64,000 nucleotides of DNA from Venturia oleaginea (lineage: Eukaryota > Ascomycota > Dothideomycetes > Venturiales > Venturiaceae): NCBI GenBank assembly GCA_013176395.1, contig JABMLP010000022.1:124001-188000 (forward strand), read 5' to 3'. The position numbers and the translations under genes were made by a program. Positions 31,857 through 44,461 of this stretch are shown piece by piece. Under the pieces are notes generated by a model. That model was not told where the DNA came from. It searched no databases and worked only from the letters and a program-made list of their open reading frames with translations. Every line of letters starts with the position of its first letter. Positions within the stretch are counted from its first letter, which is position 1.

Positions 31857-34625
31857 TCAAGACCAACCTGGGAACAAGTGCTGCTGTCCCTGTGCTTGTG
31901 CATCATTGTAATTCCACAAGCCATCGGCCATGAACAATCCGCTGATCGCTCCATCCATACCCATCCCCAAACTCCCGATGCCATAATCGAAGCCATCATA
32001 GCCAGGTAGTCCAGGGCCACCTTGGTATGTATATGCTGCCGGATCCATGGGAAGATTGTTCATGTGTTGCTGCTGTTGCTGCTGGTGAGGGTACCAGCCT
32101 TGTTGGCCTTGCTGTGGTTGAGCTTGTTGTGCGCCTTGCGAACGTGGGTCACCATTCTGTTCTTCGTTGTTGGACGTTGCGACCTGGCTGAGCATCTGCA
32201 AACCAGGAGCTTGATCGGCTGTTGGAGCTGGCTTAGGAGGAGGACCCTTCAAGTCGCTGTAGGTCAGGAGGGGTGTGTTGATACCAGTGGACTTTGAGGT
32301 TCGTCCCTTGATACCCTGATAGCGTTCCCCTAGTCTCTGAATCACCCAAAGAAATTTTGAGTGAGGACTCAATCTGTCCTTGTCCATGATCGTCTGGAAG
32401 AGTTGCTGCAGTCTCTCCAGGTATTGCTCGATGTGAAGCTCGTCACGTTTGATGATCGCGCCAATCTCTCCAGGTCCAGTTGCGGCAATATAGAGCTTGA
32501 TAATGACGACAACAGCATAGATAACGCGCACAGCTGCAAACAGTGATTAGCAATAATTCGGAGACTGGCAGGAAAGACCTTCACTTACAGAATATTACAG
32601 GTAGTGCGTAGATTATATCAAACTCATAAGACAAAAATGTCTCCAAAATATCTCGACATGATTTTTGGCAGGCCGTCAAAGCGTCAACGTGCTGTGGTCC
32701 AAGGACGTGATCGCTGGTCGCTGTCTTGAAACTCTCTTCGGTGAACGGGGCCTTGAAATCCTCGACATTATTCTGCGAGTGAAGTGCGATCTCGTGCAAG
32801 TATAGATTGGTTACGTGCTCGGCCAATTGCAGGGCATGATCGGTTATCTTGTTCGACCTCACATCGGCCAGGGCCTGTTCAAAATGGTGGATACCATAGG
32901 AGACCTTTCCATCTGAGATGGAAAGGTTGACCGCAGGATCATCCATGGCAAATTGCACAGCAATCTGCTCGGAGATGTGAGCAATTCTGACATGCTGGCA
33001 GAGAATCTTATCGGAAGGCAGTGCGTCCTCGGCCGTCTCAAGATATTCGAGGCATTCACGCATGTAGTCATTGAAACGCACAAGTATTGGCCGCCTCAGT
33101 ACCATGGTGATGCTAATGCAAAGAAAGTAGCAAACGATCCAAGCTCGTCTGGCTTCGGCCGATTCGGGATTGGGCAGCACACGTCTGAACAGGGGCTCTT
33201 GTCCAAACCACTTCCGCTTCCAGGGACTCTGTCGCTTGCCGATTCCAATGTCAATGGCCATAATTGCAGACATGTGCACCATCTGGTAGAACATGTGTTG
33301 CTCGAAATTGGCGGGTGGCCGGTACCATAACGTAGCAACGTGTAGAGCTTGGATCAGTTCGAGGCTCTTCTCTCCTTGTTTCCACATGCTACACGCGAAA
33401 ATTTCTCGCATTTCCCGTTCCAATGCAACTTGTGTATCTTCAGAGACTCCCGTGCCGTAACAGGTACTACTCAGAATGGCTATGAACAGAATGGGCTTTT
33501 CCGCTCGAATCGTCTTGGCTTTGGTTCCAGCAGCGAATGGCACAGCAGGAAATCGATGTGAGCCATGGTTGACGTATTGATCGAAGATATGCTCCGCAGT
33601 GACGGAATCGATAATGGTACTGATTTTACGATCAATATCTGAGTGGTCGAAGATGGGCGGTTTCGTTTGGTTGTATATGCTTGTGTGTCTGTCTCCTGGC
33701 TCGTTGGGCGTTGGTGTGATCTGGATAGTATGTCCTTCATGTATGGAGGCCAACTTTATTGCATCCACTGGTTCAAGTCGCCTTCTCTTGTCAGGACCGT
33801 CATTCGGCCTGCCTCCTCGCGTCATCTTCGGTGAAGAGGTCGGCTCGTGGTTGCCTAACGGTCTCTGGTCGGCCTGATATTGCTGCGGCGAGCTTTGAGT
33901 ATAGGGTGACGCCGATTCAGGTTGTCTTTTGATATCGGCATAGCCATTGTTCTCGTATTGCGCCACGCCCTCCCTCGCAGCCAGGGTGGCAGTGAGAGCG
34001 TCAATCTTGCGTTCCAGTTCAGCAACCCGACTATCTGCCTTCTTCTGTCGCTTGCGCGTTGGTGGAGTGACAATGCATTGTCGGCCGGCCTTTGCGCATC
34101 TCTTGCATGGTTCACCAGAAGAGGGGTCAATGATGCATTTGACCTTTAGACCACGACAAGAGTCGCAGGCTCGAGGTCGCTTTTCTGGTTGCTTTCCAGA
34201 GCTGTAAGTAATGGTTAGCCATCCAATTGATCGATTCGTCTGAATGCGGCTGCAAGAATACATGCAGAGGAGTGGAGTATAGCTCACCCCAGCTGTCCGT
34301 CCATGGGGGAGGCATGTTCAGAGCCCGAGTCGTCGGCGGCCGAGTCTTGCTCGTCGGTCTGCAATGCAGGATCCACATGCTGCGGGTGGTGTTGCTGGGG
34401 GAGCTGTGGCAGATGGGAGTGGGTGTGCGAGTGCGAGGGAGGATGGGTCGGGGGCAGTCCGGGGTGGTTGTGGTGGTTCAAAGGAGGTAGGTTGTAGTAG
34501 GGTTGCGGTGGCGATGGATGAGCATGTTGCTGAGGCGGATGGCCATGGCGAAGAGCATCTACGTGTTGGTATGGAGGAGGAGCGTACTGTCGATGGAGGC
34601 GAGGGTCGATGGGCTGTTGGGCCAT
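31857..34625 (-). CDS. Zn2Cys6 transcription factor (War1/Leu3-like)
   Basis: Exons 34625-34288, 34201-32589 and 32533-31857 give 875 residues; both introns are GT-AG and keep frame. The N-terminus is a His-, Pro- and Gln-rich low-complexity region. The Zn2Cys6 finger follows at about residues 122-158 (ACDSCRGLKVKC, then EPCKRCAKAGRQC). Next are a basic linker (RKRQKK) and a dimerising coiled coil (RVAELERKIDALTATLAARE). The middle is a fungal-specific regulatory region, and the tail is Gln-rich, probably activating. The finger and linker look like the War1/Leu3 group, though the target genes cannot be told. Intron 1 falls just before the finger. Confidence 0.9.
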
Positions 34626-35423
34626 GGTATTGTGAGGCAGCAGGCAGCAGTTGTGGATATCCGAATCGGTGGTTAAGAACAGCGAAATGCCGTCCAGAGA
34701 AGGCCTTCAGAGATGCCGACTCGCCGAATTGGAACGTCAGGTCGGTTGACTCGCGCCTCTAGCAGAGCAACGCAATGGTTATGGGATGCAACGCGACTGG
34801 CAGCTCGTCGAGGAAGTCCTGTTGATGGGGTGGAAGGGACAGAATACGGGCGACTCAGAAATGATGGCATGCGGACGAGTCCAAGGATGAGCCAGGCGCA
34901 TCGAAACCGAAGGCTTCAGGTGGAAGTCAACACCACGGCTACACTGCCGAATGGATCGCATTCGTCAGTCTTTCATTTGGACATAGACTTCACATATCAG
35001 ACACGCTCCCAGCCATCGCTGGCACCGACGCTGATCCGACACGAGACCGAATAAGATATAAATAACAGCCGCTCCGAGTATTTCCCCTGCCTCTGGCCTC
35101 TCTACCACACGTCCATTAATCAGCTTAATCAATCACTTCCACATCTTTCACATCCGAGGATCATGTCGCCTGTGTCAAGGTACCTACTCTGTCCTGTTTG
35201 TATGGGGCTCTCGGAACGGGAAGTCAATATCCGGCTTCTAGCTGATCGACATCGGTTTCTGATTTATTCCAGCACCGATTGCAGAATTGAGCTGCTTCTG
35301 CTACTCAATAATTTACCTGAGAAAAAGCAAAAACTTCATATCGTTGAATTACATGCAACGAGTAATCATGCAGAAGACACGAAACAGCGTGCGCCATGTT
35401 CGCCAAACACGGAAACACAAACT
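34626..35423. other. Spacer between the transcription factor and the aldo-keto reductase
   Basis: Upstream region of the minus-strand transcription factor and 3' flank of the reductase. No separate gene is recognised. Confidence 0.4.
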
Positions 35424-36374
35424 CTAACTCTTGACAGCCATAACAATCGCCCCTTCCGCCCCCTCGTCCAACCCATCCAAAACTTCTACATCACGCCCCT
35501 CCAACTCAAAATCAAAAACCTCAGCATTCTGCCTAATCCTCTCAGCCCTATCACTCTTCGGCAACGGCACCCACCCTTTCTGCAAACAATACCTAATAAG
35601 CACCTGCGTAGTACTCTTCCCATACTTCTCCGCCAACTTTATAACCGTCGCGTCATTTGCTTTTTGATTCCTCACGAGTGGGGAGTAAGCTTCAACAATG
35701 ATGCCCTTCCGTTGGCAGTAACTGACAATCTCGCGTTGTTGGCACCAGGGGTGGAGCTACCCTCCCGCATTAGCTATCATCCAACACTTCCTTCTCACCA
35801 CTCCCCTTCTCTTATAATCCGGGACAAGAAATCAACATACCTCAATCTGATTCACCTCAACCTTTTCCTTCGCGTACCCCTCAACCTCCTCAATCTGCCC
35901 CCTCCCAAAATTACTAACCCCAATCGCCCTCGTCCCGCCCTCCCCCTTCAACCTCTCAAGCGCCTCCCACATCTCCCTCGTCTTCTCACTTCCAAAATTA
36001 GGACTATGAATCAAAAAGAGATCAACATATCCCTTCCTCCCTCTCTCCCCCGGATCAATCTTCCCAACACTCTCCCTCACCCCCTCCAAAGAACTCTCCA
36101 CACTCCCCTTTGCAAAGAGAATCTTCGTCGTGACAAATATCTCCCCTCTAGGGATACCTGATTCTCGGATCGCTTTCCCAACTTCCGCTTCGTTTTCGTA
36201 ATATTGTGCGGTATCGATATGGCGGTATCCTGCTTTTAGTGCTTCGAGACAAGAGTTCGTGCACACATCAGGGGCGGACAGGTACACCCCAAAGCCCAAT
36301 CGCGGGATCTTGATGGAAGAGTGTGGAAGCGTGAGCGCTGAGTTGATGGAGAGTTTGGGATCTGCCGTCGACAT
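35424..36374 (-). CDS. Aldo-keto reductase
   Basis: Exons 36374-35841 and 35756-35424 give 288 residues; the 84-bp intron (GTATGT...GGTAG) splits NQIE|LHPW in phase 0. The catalytic tetrad of the TIM-barrel AKR family is visible: D and Y in HIDTAQYYENEAEVG, K in FVTTKI, and H in FLIHSPN. The NADPH-binding C-terminal signature is PLPKSDRAERIRQN. Such enzymes reduce aldehydes and ketones in the cytosol; the substrate is unknown. The protein starts MSTADPKLSINSALTLPHSS, and its length is slightly short of the usual 310-320. Confidence 0.92.
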
Positions 36375-36877
36375 GGTGTGGAGGTCCCTTGGTATAACCT
36401 GATGGAAATGATTTTCAGATGTTTAGTTGGAGAAGTATGGTCGTGAGGATGGTGAACCGTGCTTTCAATTGTTAGTTTATAGTTGCTGCGGTGAAGTTTG
36501 AAGAAATCCCGAGTATTTCAGCAAGGGTCGACGTTTTGAAGCTCAACTCATGATGCAATGCACTCATTCACCTGCATCGTCGGCCGATTTCGCTCAATAT
36601 TAAACGTCCTATGCACGTTGGCGAGATCATTGGCGAGTCCAATCAGAACAACGCGACCAAAGATAAATCAGGCAAGCAATAGTACAGATTGGGAAGTTGC
36701 GTTGGGTAATCAATGAGCAACGTCATGACATTAATATTCAAGACTGCGAGTATCCAAAGAACTGAGCGGTGTTGGCACCAGTGCAACCTATCTATATGTA
36801 AACCAACAGCAGTCCGAAAAATGTATGTGGGTATCTTCGTCAATCATCAAAGACCGCTATCCAAAATTCAAGAATTA
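36375..36877. other. Spacer between the reductase and the acyltransferase
   Basis: The reductase promoter and the 3' flank of the acyltransferase. No gene is seen. Confidence 0.4.
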
Positions 36878-38401
36878 TCAGAAGTTCCGCCAGGTGGAAT
36901 CGATTTTGCGAACCGCCAATGTGACCATGAGCCAGTTCCAGAACCTCCAAATCAAGTGCAGAAGCAATGCACCGGTCAAGGTAGGCATGTATATCTGCAC
37001 AACCTCCAGATAGGAACCAGGTTGTACGGTTGTTTGAACAAAATTTGTCCAAGTCACCGGCTTGCTGATTCCAGCGCCGTTTGGGACTGGTTCGTACTCG
37101 GTGATGACTTCTTCGTCATAAGGGAAGGCGCCATGCTTTTCGTAGTACGCAAGAAGCTCATCTTTCTCGGCCCACCGGTCTTCGAGCCATTTGTCGAACT
37201 TGGCTTCATCTTCTGGAATATCTGCGACAGCGAATCGTCGCCAGTGCATGCTCACTGATTTCGGACCGTTTCCATCGATATAAATGGACTTTATCGTCCA
37301 GACGTCTTGAGCGTACTGACCTGATCTGTCTCAAGTCAGCTCGCGCAATTCAACGACTTTCTTAGAGGCACTCACGGCAAACCTTCATATGCCATTGTAC
37401 AGTCATACACCCAGTCCACAGTTCCTTTGACCTGTTCAAGACAGAAGTGTAGTCCTGTGCTTCTAGGTAGCAGAACATGTTCCAGATCAGGCTTGCCAGA
37501 TTTCTTTGCCCACGCTTGACTCTTTGCCCGTCCGTTCTTAGACATGTTGGTTCCTTCCGGAAATATGAGCATCCACATGGGCACCAGCTCGCTCTGTCCT
37601 GTCATGGGATTTTGTTGCTTCCTCTTGAGTTTGTCCAATCGATGCTTAAATCGTGGTTTATCTTGTGCCCATTTGCGCGCGAGAAATACGAAGCTGAAGA
37701 AAAGCATACCGGGCCCGAGGAGTGGGATATATTTGAGTTCGTCTTTGAGGATGATAAAGAAGTGGCCCGCCATATCGTTTGCGTAGGCATGCCACCAGAG
37801 GTACAGCCAGTCGGTGTAGATCTTGGATTCGCGTTAGTGAAGAACAACAAGGGAAAAGTCTTAGGACGAACCTGGTGATTTGCGAGGATCAATATTCTTT
37901 CGGGGAAGTGAGCCTCGAGTCTTCCATCAGATGTCCTACGGAGCTGTCCACGCACGCTGAAGTGAGCCTCGAGTCTTCCATCAGATGTCCTACGGAGCTG
38001 TCCACGCACGCTCTTGTCACCGGTGACTATGACTGTTGTAGGACTCCACCACTGCTGTATTATGACCATCAGAACGCCAAAGTGCTTCTTTAATAGAGCC
38101 TGCCATGCATAGTACCAATCTTTATCCCAGAGATATAGGGGAAGAGCTGCCCATTGTGTCATGTGTATACTGAGTGGTGTGAGCATGATAACCAGTGAAA
38201 GGGAGGGTTTCTAGCCTACCTCAAAGCACTGCCGAGAAAGTATAATGCAATCAGTATGACTCTCCAGCCTTGTACTGCTGGATGGCTCGGTGTTGGTTTG
38301 GCCTTTTCGACTCCGGCTGCAGGCCCGAGGGCCGGGGCAATGATTTCGTCGCCAGCATCCCCATTTCGCTGCCGGATGCCGTCGAACTCGATGTTCGACA
38401 T
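36878..38401 (-). CDS. Lysophospholipid acyltransferase (CST26/PSI1-like) with internal duplication
   Basis: Exons 38401-38220, 38169-37872, 37821-37376 and 37325-36878 give 457 residues; all three introns keep frame. An N-terminal membrane segment (WRVILIALYFLGSAL) precedes the acyltransferase domain. Its motif I is NHQIYTDWLYLWW, split by intron 2, and its acceptor-binding motif is LIFPEGTNMS. C-terminal membrane helices follow (YMPTLTGALLLHLIWRFW). The family moves acyl groups onto lysophospholipids in the ER. Exon 2 carries a perfect 54-bp tandem duplication adding 18 residues (SVRGQLRRTSDGRLEAHF) just before motif I; frame is kept. Confidence 0.88.
37905..38012 (-). repeat. Perfect 54-bp tandem duplication in a coding exon
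   Basis: 37905-37958 and 37959-38012 are identical and repeat 18 codons of the acyltransferase gene. Perfect identity suggests a very recent event or an assembly artefact. Confidence 0.92.
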
Positions 38402-40170
38402 TCTTGTGTACCAGGATTCTCTTTGGGACGTGTAACTAGGGAGTTGTGAATGATAGTGTGACGATGTTTGGGCAGTTGACGAGCTAGGATGGAGGCGAGT
38501 GTAGAAGGATAAGCAGGATGTCAGGCCTTTGTCACAGACTCTGAGCTGCCATTATTCTGGACTGTTGAAGTCTGTCGGAAGAAGGTGGAAAGTGAGGCTG
38601 TCTCGACTTGAGGAATGTCCGGATCGAGGACGTGATCGAGGAATGGCCGGATCGAGGACGTGATCATGACCGCCTGCTGGGCTTTTGCGACTGACAATCT
38701 GACACCCCTCCCGCGAAACTCAGCACATGCCAGGGTACAGCTTCGAACTAAGTTAGTATAATATCCCAGCGCATCTCTATCGTTCCGTACCAATGGCATC
38801 CTCACTGGAAAGGCAGATACCCGACCTGATCTCGACAAAGCAAACGAAAGGGCCCGGATATGCTTCGGATATGAAGTACCTCAGGTGGACTTGGTCCAGC
38901 AAAAGCTGAACCTTATCGAAAAGGTGTCTAAGGCTTCAACATCGATTCAGTACTATCAAATCTCCCATCGATATTCAAAATCATATTCAGGCATTCTTCG
39001 CCCTCTTTCTACTTCACAATATGCCGAACTTTATGGAACCATTATCTTCCTCGCACAACTTCTTCCCAACTTCCAGTCACAATAAATGTGATGCAGCGAG
39101 GTAGGTCCATTGCCTGTTCCCAAAGCTTTTCTTGTAAATCACCAATGCTCCCCACCAGACATAGACACTCTTCTATCCCGACCAAATTATACAAGAAATC
39201 AGCCAAGAGTCGCTTTCTTTCATCGAATGGGAAACGCCATGACTCTATGCCATTACTATAACCATATTCTGTCGTCCGTTGGCGGTATCTTGCGAGAGGC
39301 AAGTCAATGTGCCAAGCACAGCCACCAACCCACGGTCTGAACGGAAGAAGCGATTGAGAAGGCCGGATAGCGCCGATAAGTTCGACATAGGAGATGATAA
39401 AGCGGAGCTTGAAATGAGCTTGGGCACAGAGAATCTTGTGACTGATATACAAAGCATCGTGAGACCATATGTAAAAGAGACCGGAGTGCAGGTCGCTGGG
39501 GCGAGGCAATGTACAGAGAGCCAGATTCAGTGAAGTGCTTCACGGCTAGTTCCTTTCCACATGCAGAAGTTAGACCATCTTTATCTGAAGTGGCGATGCC
39601 TAATTGCTCCTATGGATCATTGTGGTATGACATTTCTGAGCTGAAGGATTCGAAAATTCTCGACCAACGAAGGAGCCACCAATAGACGCCCAGCAAAAGG
39701 CGTTAAAATCTTGTAATCCTGACATGAATGGATCGAATCGTTATGATCGGGGCTGATTGCCAGCAAATGTTGAAGTCGCCCAATTTTCTCGAGCTATCAA
39801 ATGCGATTAGCAGTACTTACAAAGCTCTTATAATGCCATCGATCATGGGAGAATCTTGATCCCGACAATTGATGCAGTGGTATGTTTCGGATTGGTCAGA
39901 ATATCGCTCCATGAGCATTTGTACTGTAACAAGACGATGTGGTAAAACTGGAAGGGACGATGGAATTCGATGCCATGCAACTTACTCAACCTGCGGAGAT
40001 CTGAATCCGGGTGAAACAATTGAAGCCAAAATTGGCCAGTGCAGCCAGATAATGTTTTCTTCAGTCAAACCCTAATTCTTATGACCACAAAGCGACTTCA
40101 CCATTTTTTCTCAGCCTATACATTCCAGAGTCACGCCTAAATCATTCTTCGTTCTTCAATCATAGACGCG
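38402..40170. other. Gene-free region
   Basis: Starts with the acyltransferase promoter. A short direct repeat (CGGATCGAGGACGTGATC twice) lies at about 38622-38665. Open frames at 39042-39543 lack ATG starts and recognisable domains. Confidence 0.4.
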
Positions 40171-40659
40171 ATGGGACTTCGCACTCGCGTCAAATCTCTG
40201 GCCAAAAAAATCCAGGATGTCCCGCCACCGATAGAACTGCCACCTGAGGAGCCTGTTAACATGCGCAGGAGGCTGTCCGAATCAGATCGTCTAATACTGG
40301 TGCATCCGGATCCCCAAATCGACGAGTTCCTTGTCCACGATCACCCCTGTCAAGCAACGCCACCACGCAGACACCCAGTTCCGTCTCAAACTGCACCAGC
40401 CGTCCTTCAAGATCCAGAGCATGATATCGCCTGGGTTGTATGTGGGTTTCGATTTGGCTTTGGAATACTGGAAATTCTTGCTCTAGGATTGTTCGGGTCT
40501 CTATGGTTGATGATATTCCCACTGAATGCTAGGTCAATCGTGAGCATGGCTGGGCTTCTGGCATGCTTTTCGATCGTCTTGTGCTCCAAGAGGTCAGACA
40601 GTGAGCCTGTAGAGGAGAACGAAGAAAGGTGCCCAAAAGAACTTGGATGGACACGATAA
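40171..40659 (+). CDS. Hypothetical small membrane protein
   Basis: A 162-residue frame with an ATG in reasonable context after a T-rich leader. The first 80 residues are basic and proline-rich (PPPIELPPEEP). Two hydrophobic segments follow at about residues 87-117 (WVVCGFRFGFGILEILALGL) and 121-140, and the C-terminus is charged. The family is not recognised. It could be a lineage-specific gene. Codon use looks coding-like, but there is no homology support. Confidence 0.5.
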   Translation: MGLRTRVKSLAKKIQDVPPPIELPPEEPVNMRRRLSESDRLILVHPDPQIDEFLVHDHPCQATPPRRHPVPSQTAPAVLQDPEHDIAWVVCGFRFGFGILEILALGLFGSLWLMIFPLNARSIVSMAGLLACFSIVLCSKRSDSEPVEENEERCPKELGWTR

Positions 40660-41051
40660 CGAGGAAATGCAAATGGCAGACGGGGTATGGGTGGGTTGAT
40701 CTGCGTCTTGCTATGGGCGCTGTTCTGGCGGCACTACCCGTTTTTCCTTTTCGACTTCGTCAGCCGGTCTCAACGAGGAGGCTGAAGATGGTATAAAAGT
40801 GAAAATGGGTCGGAATCAAGTTGAATCAACGTTGTTGAGAGATGGAGGGAAGAAGAAGAAGAAGTCGAGGGTCCAGATACCCCACCCACCTTTGGCCAAA
40901 AATAGATGGATTCAGGAACCCGCGATCAGACAACCTAGAATAACAACCACCATAACAAGATTACTACCTCAACCAACTCTATTATCACTCAAACTTAACT
41001 AACCTACTCGATCATATCATACCCGACCCAATTACTTCACCACCAGTGACC

Positions 41052-41721
41052 ATGGCATCAACAACGACGTCCGACCCACCCCTCTTCTCCCCCCACCTCA
41101 TCTCGCCTACTGTCCTTGCTGCTCTCCCAGAAGGTTACACATGCAGACCTCTAAAAAAATCAGATTACCTCTCCGGTTTCCTAGACGTCCTCCGAGTCCT
41201 CACCACTGTCGGCGACATATCAGAAGAAGCATGGAATGAGAGATACGAGTGGATGAGCATGAGGAATGACGAATACTTTCTGTTGGTGATCGTGGACACG
41301 GCGAAGGAGACGCAAGATGGAAAGGGAAAGGGAGGAATTGTAGGCACGGGGTGCTTAGTAGTCGAGCGGAAGTTGTGAGTGAAGCAACTTTCAAGAGAGC
41401 AGGATTGCGATTGTGAATAGGGGCTAATAATATGACAGCATACACAGCCTTGGTCTCGTCGGTCACATCGAGGATATTGCCGTAGCTAAAGACCAGCAAG
41501 GCAAGAAGCTCGGTTTACGGATTATTCAGGCATTAGACCACGTCGCTGAGCAGGTTGGATGCTACAAGGTATGTTCAGCCTCAAACCCATGTTCAAACAT
41601 TAAGGCTGATTGGTATGCGCAGACAATTCTTGATTGCTCAGAAGCCAACGAAGGATTTTACGTCAAGTGTGGATTCAGAAGAGCAGGCTTGGAGATGGCA
41701 CATTACTACGAACCCAAATAA
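41052..41721 (+). CDS. GNA1: Glucosamine-6-phosphate N-acetyltransferase
   Basis: Exons 41052-41374, 41439-41568 and 41623-41721 give 183 residues; the introns (64 and 54 bp) are GT-AG with CTAAT/CTGAT branch sites. It is a GNAT-fold enzyme that transfers acetyl from acetyl-CoA to glucosamine-6-phosphate in the UDP-GlcNAc pathway, which feeds chitin, N-glycan and GPI synthesis. Family motifs are present in order: LPEGYTCRPLKKSDY, the strand GTGCLVVERKFIHSLGLVGH, the acetyl-CoA loop IEDIAVAKDQQGKKLGLRII, and the C-terminal EGFYVKCGFRRAGLEMAHYY. Length is normal. The ATG at 41052 (GACCATGGC) is the best start. Confidence 0.94.
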
Positions 41722-43274
41722 GCCATGTTTAGAGGAACGATTACTTGATGTTTTGGTTTCGGCGAAGAGGACTCTCGAAAATGGATGCATGAATCTTATG
41801 ATTGCAAGGGATTTGGGAATGCGGAATACCCATCTAGACACAATGGGAAGTACATCTATCCCTTTTACCTCTTCAAGTGTAGAAGAGAGAATAGACTCTT
41901 TTGCTAAGTCAATTCTCTGCTTGACATTCCTTTCCCTTCCTAACAAACAGCTTCTACTAGTGAATCCTACCGAAAGCCTACCGAAAGCGGGGCTGCAACG
42001 AAGACGAAACGGATATTCCGTCGTAGCCTCTTCGACCATCTTATCCTCGCCTCCAATGCGTGAGAACGATAGCCAGAGGTCTTCCCACTCCGCCTTCTTA
42101 ACGGCGAAATTCAATTCTGGAGGAGTCCGAATTCATGATGTATGACTTTTCTGCTGCAGCCGCCCTTGTGGCCCCTGTAGCAGCTTGTCCGGCACTGTGA
42201 ATACATATTTATTATCCACCATGATGGCCATGTGAGGTGGATACATCGAAATGGTTACAGTAACCTCGGTGTTATAAAAATCGTGAACATACGAAGGGGG
42301 AGATCGCCGATGGACATCATTGTTAGGGATGAGCAGATGGCTTCTTCGTGCCTATGGGTCTCGTGTTAGTTTGCTATATTCTTATTGCGTAGATGGATGG
42401 AGCCTTCTTACACGCGCTGACTACTCAACAATAGGGAGAGGAGAGGCGCTTTACCTCAAAACTCTTTTCTTGCCTCCGAAACAACCTCAAAGACTTGACG
42501 CTTTTCTCCCAGTGGTTTTGCACCAACAATGTCTGGACTAACTTCTGAATGATAGATCCAAGGTATGTTCGCGCACAAATTGCAGTAAAGGCGGCATGGA
42601 CACCAAAATCCAGTAGCCCAATTCGGTTGAGAGATTATCAAGAACTTAGGGACAGTGAGATGGGAAGGTATGATTCATGGCGTATGATACAGGGCGGAAG
42701 AAGAAAGGCCATTCTCTGACCCCCCATCAGTTCAGTGCCATATCAATTGATAGATGATGATACCAATTCAGGGATGCCTCGACGAATAATAAATTGATGA
42801 AGTCGCTGTCACCAGGGATGCTAATCTTATTAACCCAGCCACATGGGCGCCGATGGGGCCTGGATTAAAACGAGGTTCGAGACGAACGACCATCTTAGTT
42901 TCTCGCTCATCCTCAAGCCATCTCCTTCTTCCCGTCATCGCCTCTTTTAACCACCTCAGCAGGCCCTTATCGTCTCCGAACCTAAGGAGGGCCTTAGGTA
43001 TGTGGAGGTCCTTCGCACCCTCTCCAATCAGGTGTTTTAAGCTGATTTCCTTCGTCAGTGCAATAATGACTGAAGTCGTTCGAAGTGTGATTGTCAATCG
43101 GTATACTTACACTACAGATGTAGCGAAGAGTAAGGTAGAGAGATGCATTGTAGCTGTAGAGATGAAAGGCTCGTAGATGTTCTCTTCAACTTGCGGGTAC
43201 TTGAGATATATACTCTAAATGTTGAGCTACCCACGGAGGCTATCGATAGCTATTATCAATTGATGAAGCCATTA
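41722..43274. other. Gene-free region
   Basis: Only overlapping open frames without recognisable domains or convincing starts. A minus-strand frame near 42768-43050 reads protein-like (FGDDKGLLRWLKEAMTGRRR) but matches no family I know. Confidence 0.4.
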
Positions 43275-43365
43275 CTGTGGTAGCCGGCCGATGTATTGTT
43301 AGTATGGTGGCTTAAGCCATCGGCCAAGGGTCTTGTATATAACATGTAATGATGTATTACTTAAG

Positions 43366-44397
43366 CTACCACTTCGTATGCCCACCCTGGGCATTGATTA
43401 CATCTTGACATCGTGTACTCATACTAGCTACAAAATCTTGGAGTTGCAGTTCTGTTGTTGCCTCCCATGCCTCCTTCTCTGCTATCCGAAGCTGGTTATA
43501 AGAAAGCTGTTTATCACCCCACTTATTTTCAATATAGTCCTTCATTAGATTCCATACTGCCTCAATTGGGTTCAAATCTGGAGACTATGCAGGCCAGAAG
43601 ATTGGTGTAATCCCTCGCTCTCTAAGCTCCTGAAAAGTCTCGCCAGCAGCATGCCCAGGAGCACCATCCTGCATAAGCTGGAGACCTGGATTTATCCGTA
43701 GCCATCCATCAATAACAGGTACCGTACGATCACAGTATGAGCGCTGGTTAATTGAACCCCAATCTTTCTCCCAGAAGAGACAAGGCCCCTTTTGGGTACC
43801 GCTAAAACAGCCCCAGAACATCCAACCACGCCGCTTCCGGATCTTATCAACTACACAAGTATTATCTAGCTCTTCACCAGATTGCCGAGTAACCCATTAC
43901 TTGCGATGCCTCCCTCCTGTCACCCAAGTCTCATCAGTCCATAAGATAGTATTCCATTGCTCTTGAGTCCAATTGACGTGTGCGAGAGCCCATTCAAGGC
44001 GTATTGCTTTATTTCGTTCTGAGAGAGGAGGTTTTGCTCAAGCAACGTATCGTTTAAAGCCATGCTTTCGGAGGGCATTTCGTATAGCATACTCTCCTAC
44101 TTCCCAAGATGCAAAGGGACCAGTAGCGAGGTGGAGGTAGGACATCAACCGATTTGTTCGTGAGTAGCGAATAAAGGTGATAAGCTCCTCAATCTGCTCC
44201 TCTGAGAGAGAAGGATCTCGGCCTTTCCGTTTCTTTGGCGTAGTTTGTTCGGCTTGGCACGTATTCTGGACCTGCCTCTGCGTGACTTTGAGGTGGTTGG
44301 CGATGTGCTCGTAAGTCCAGCCAATATCTCGGAGGGTTCTGACTTGTAAACGCTCATCGCGTGAAAAATCTGGTTGTTTTCGGCGTACAGGGGGCAT
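43366..44397 (-). pseudogene. Tc1/mariner transposase with three in-frame stops
   Basis: The frame starts at 44397 (MPPVRRKQPDFSRDERLQVR) and is continuous to 43366 apart from TGA at 44038-44040, TAA at 43897-43899 and TAG at 43585-43587. Helix-turn-helix segments are followed by the catalytic motifs LWTDETWV, LMQDGAPGH and SPDLNPIEAVW, a DD34E spacing. Two of the stops (TGA for CGA, TAA for CAA) fit C-to-T mutation as in RIP. The protein cannot be made. Confidence 0.85.
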
Positions 44398-44461
44398 TTT
44401 GGTGGTATACACAAGCCAGGTATGCCTTAAGGAACACTTAGGTAGAGTATAAAATAACTTA

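Noticed and set aside
35163..36161. Plus-strand 332-codon frame
   Set aside because: It is the complement of the aldo-keto reductase exons and consists of Leu/Pro/Asn runs. The reductase has the catalytic tetrad.
39042..39543. Minus-strand frames of about 155 and 79 codons
   Set aside because: Upstream ends are TTG or GTG rather than ATG, frames overlap each other, and no domain is recognisable.
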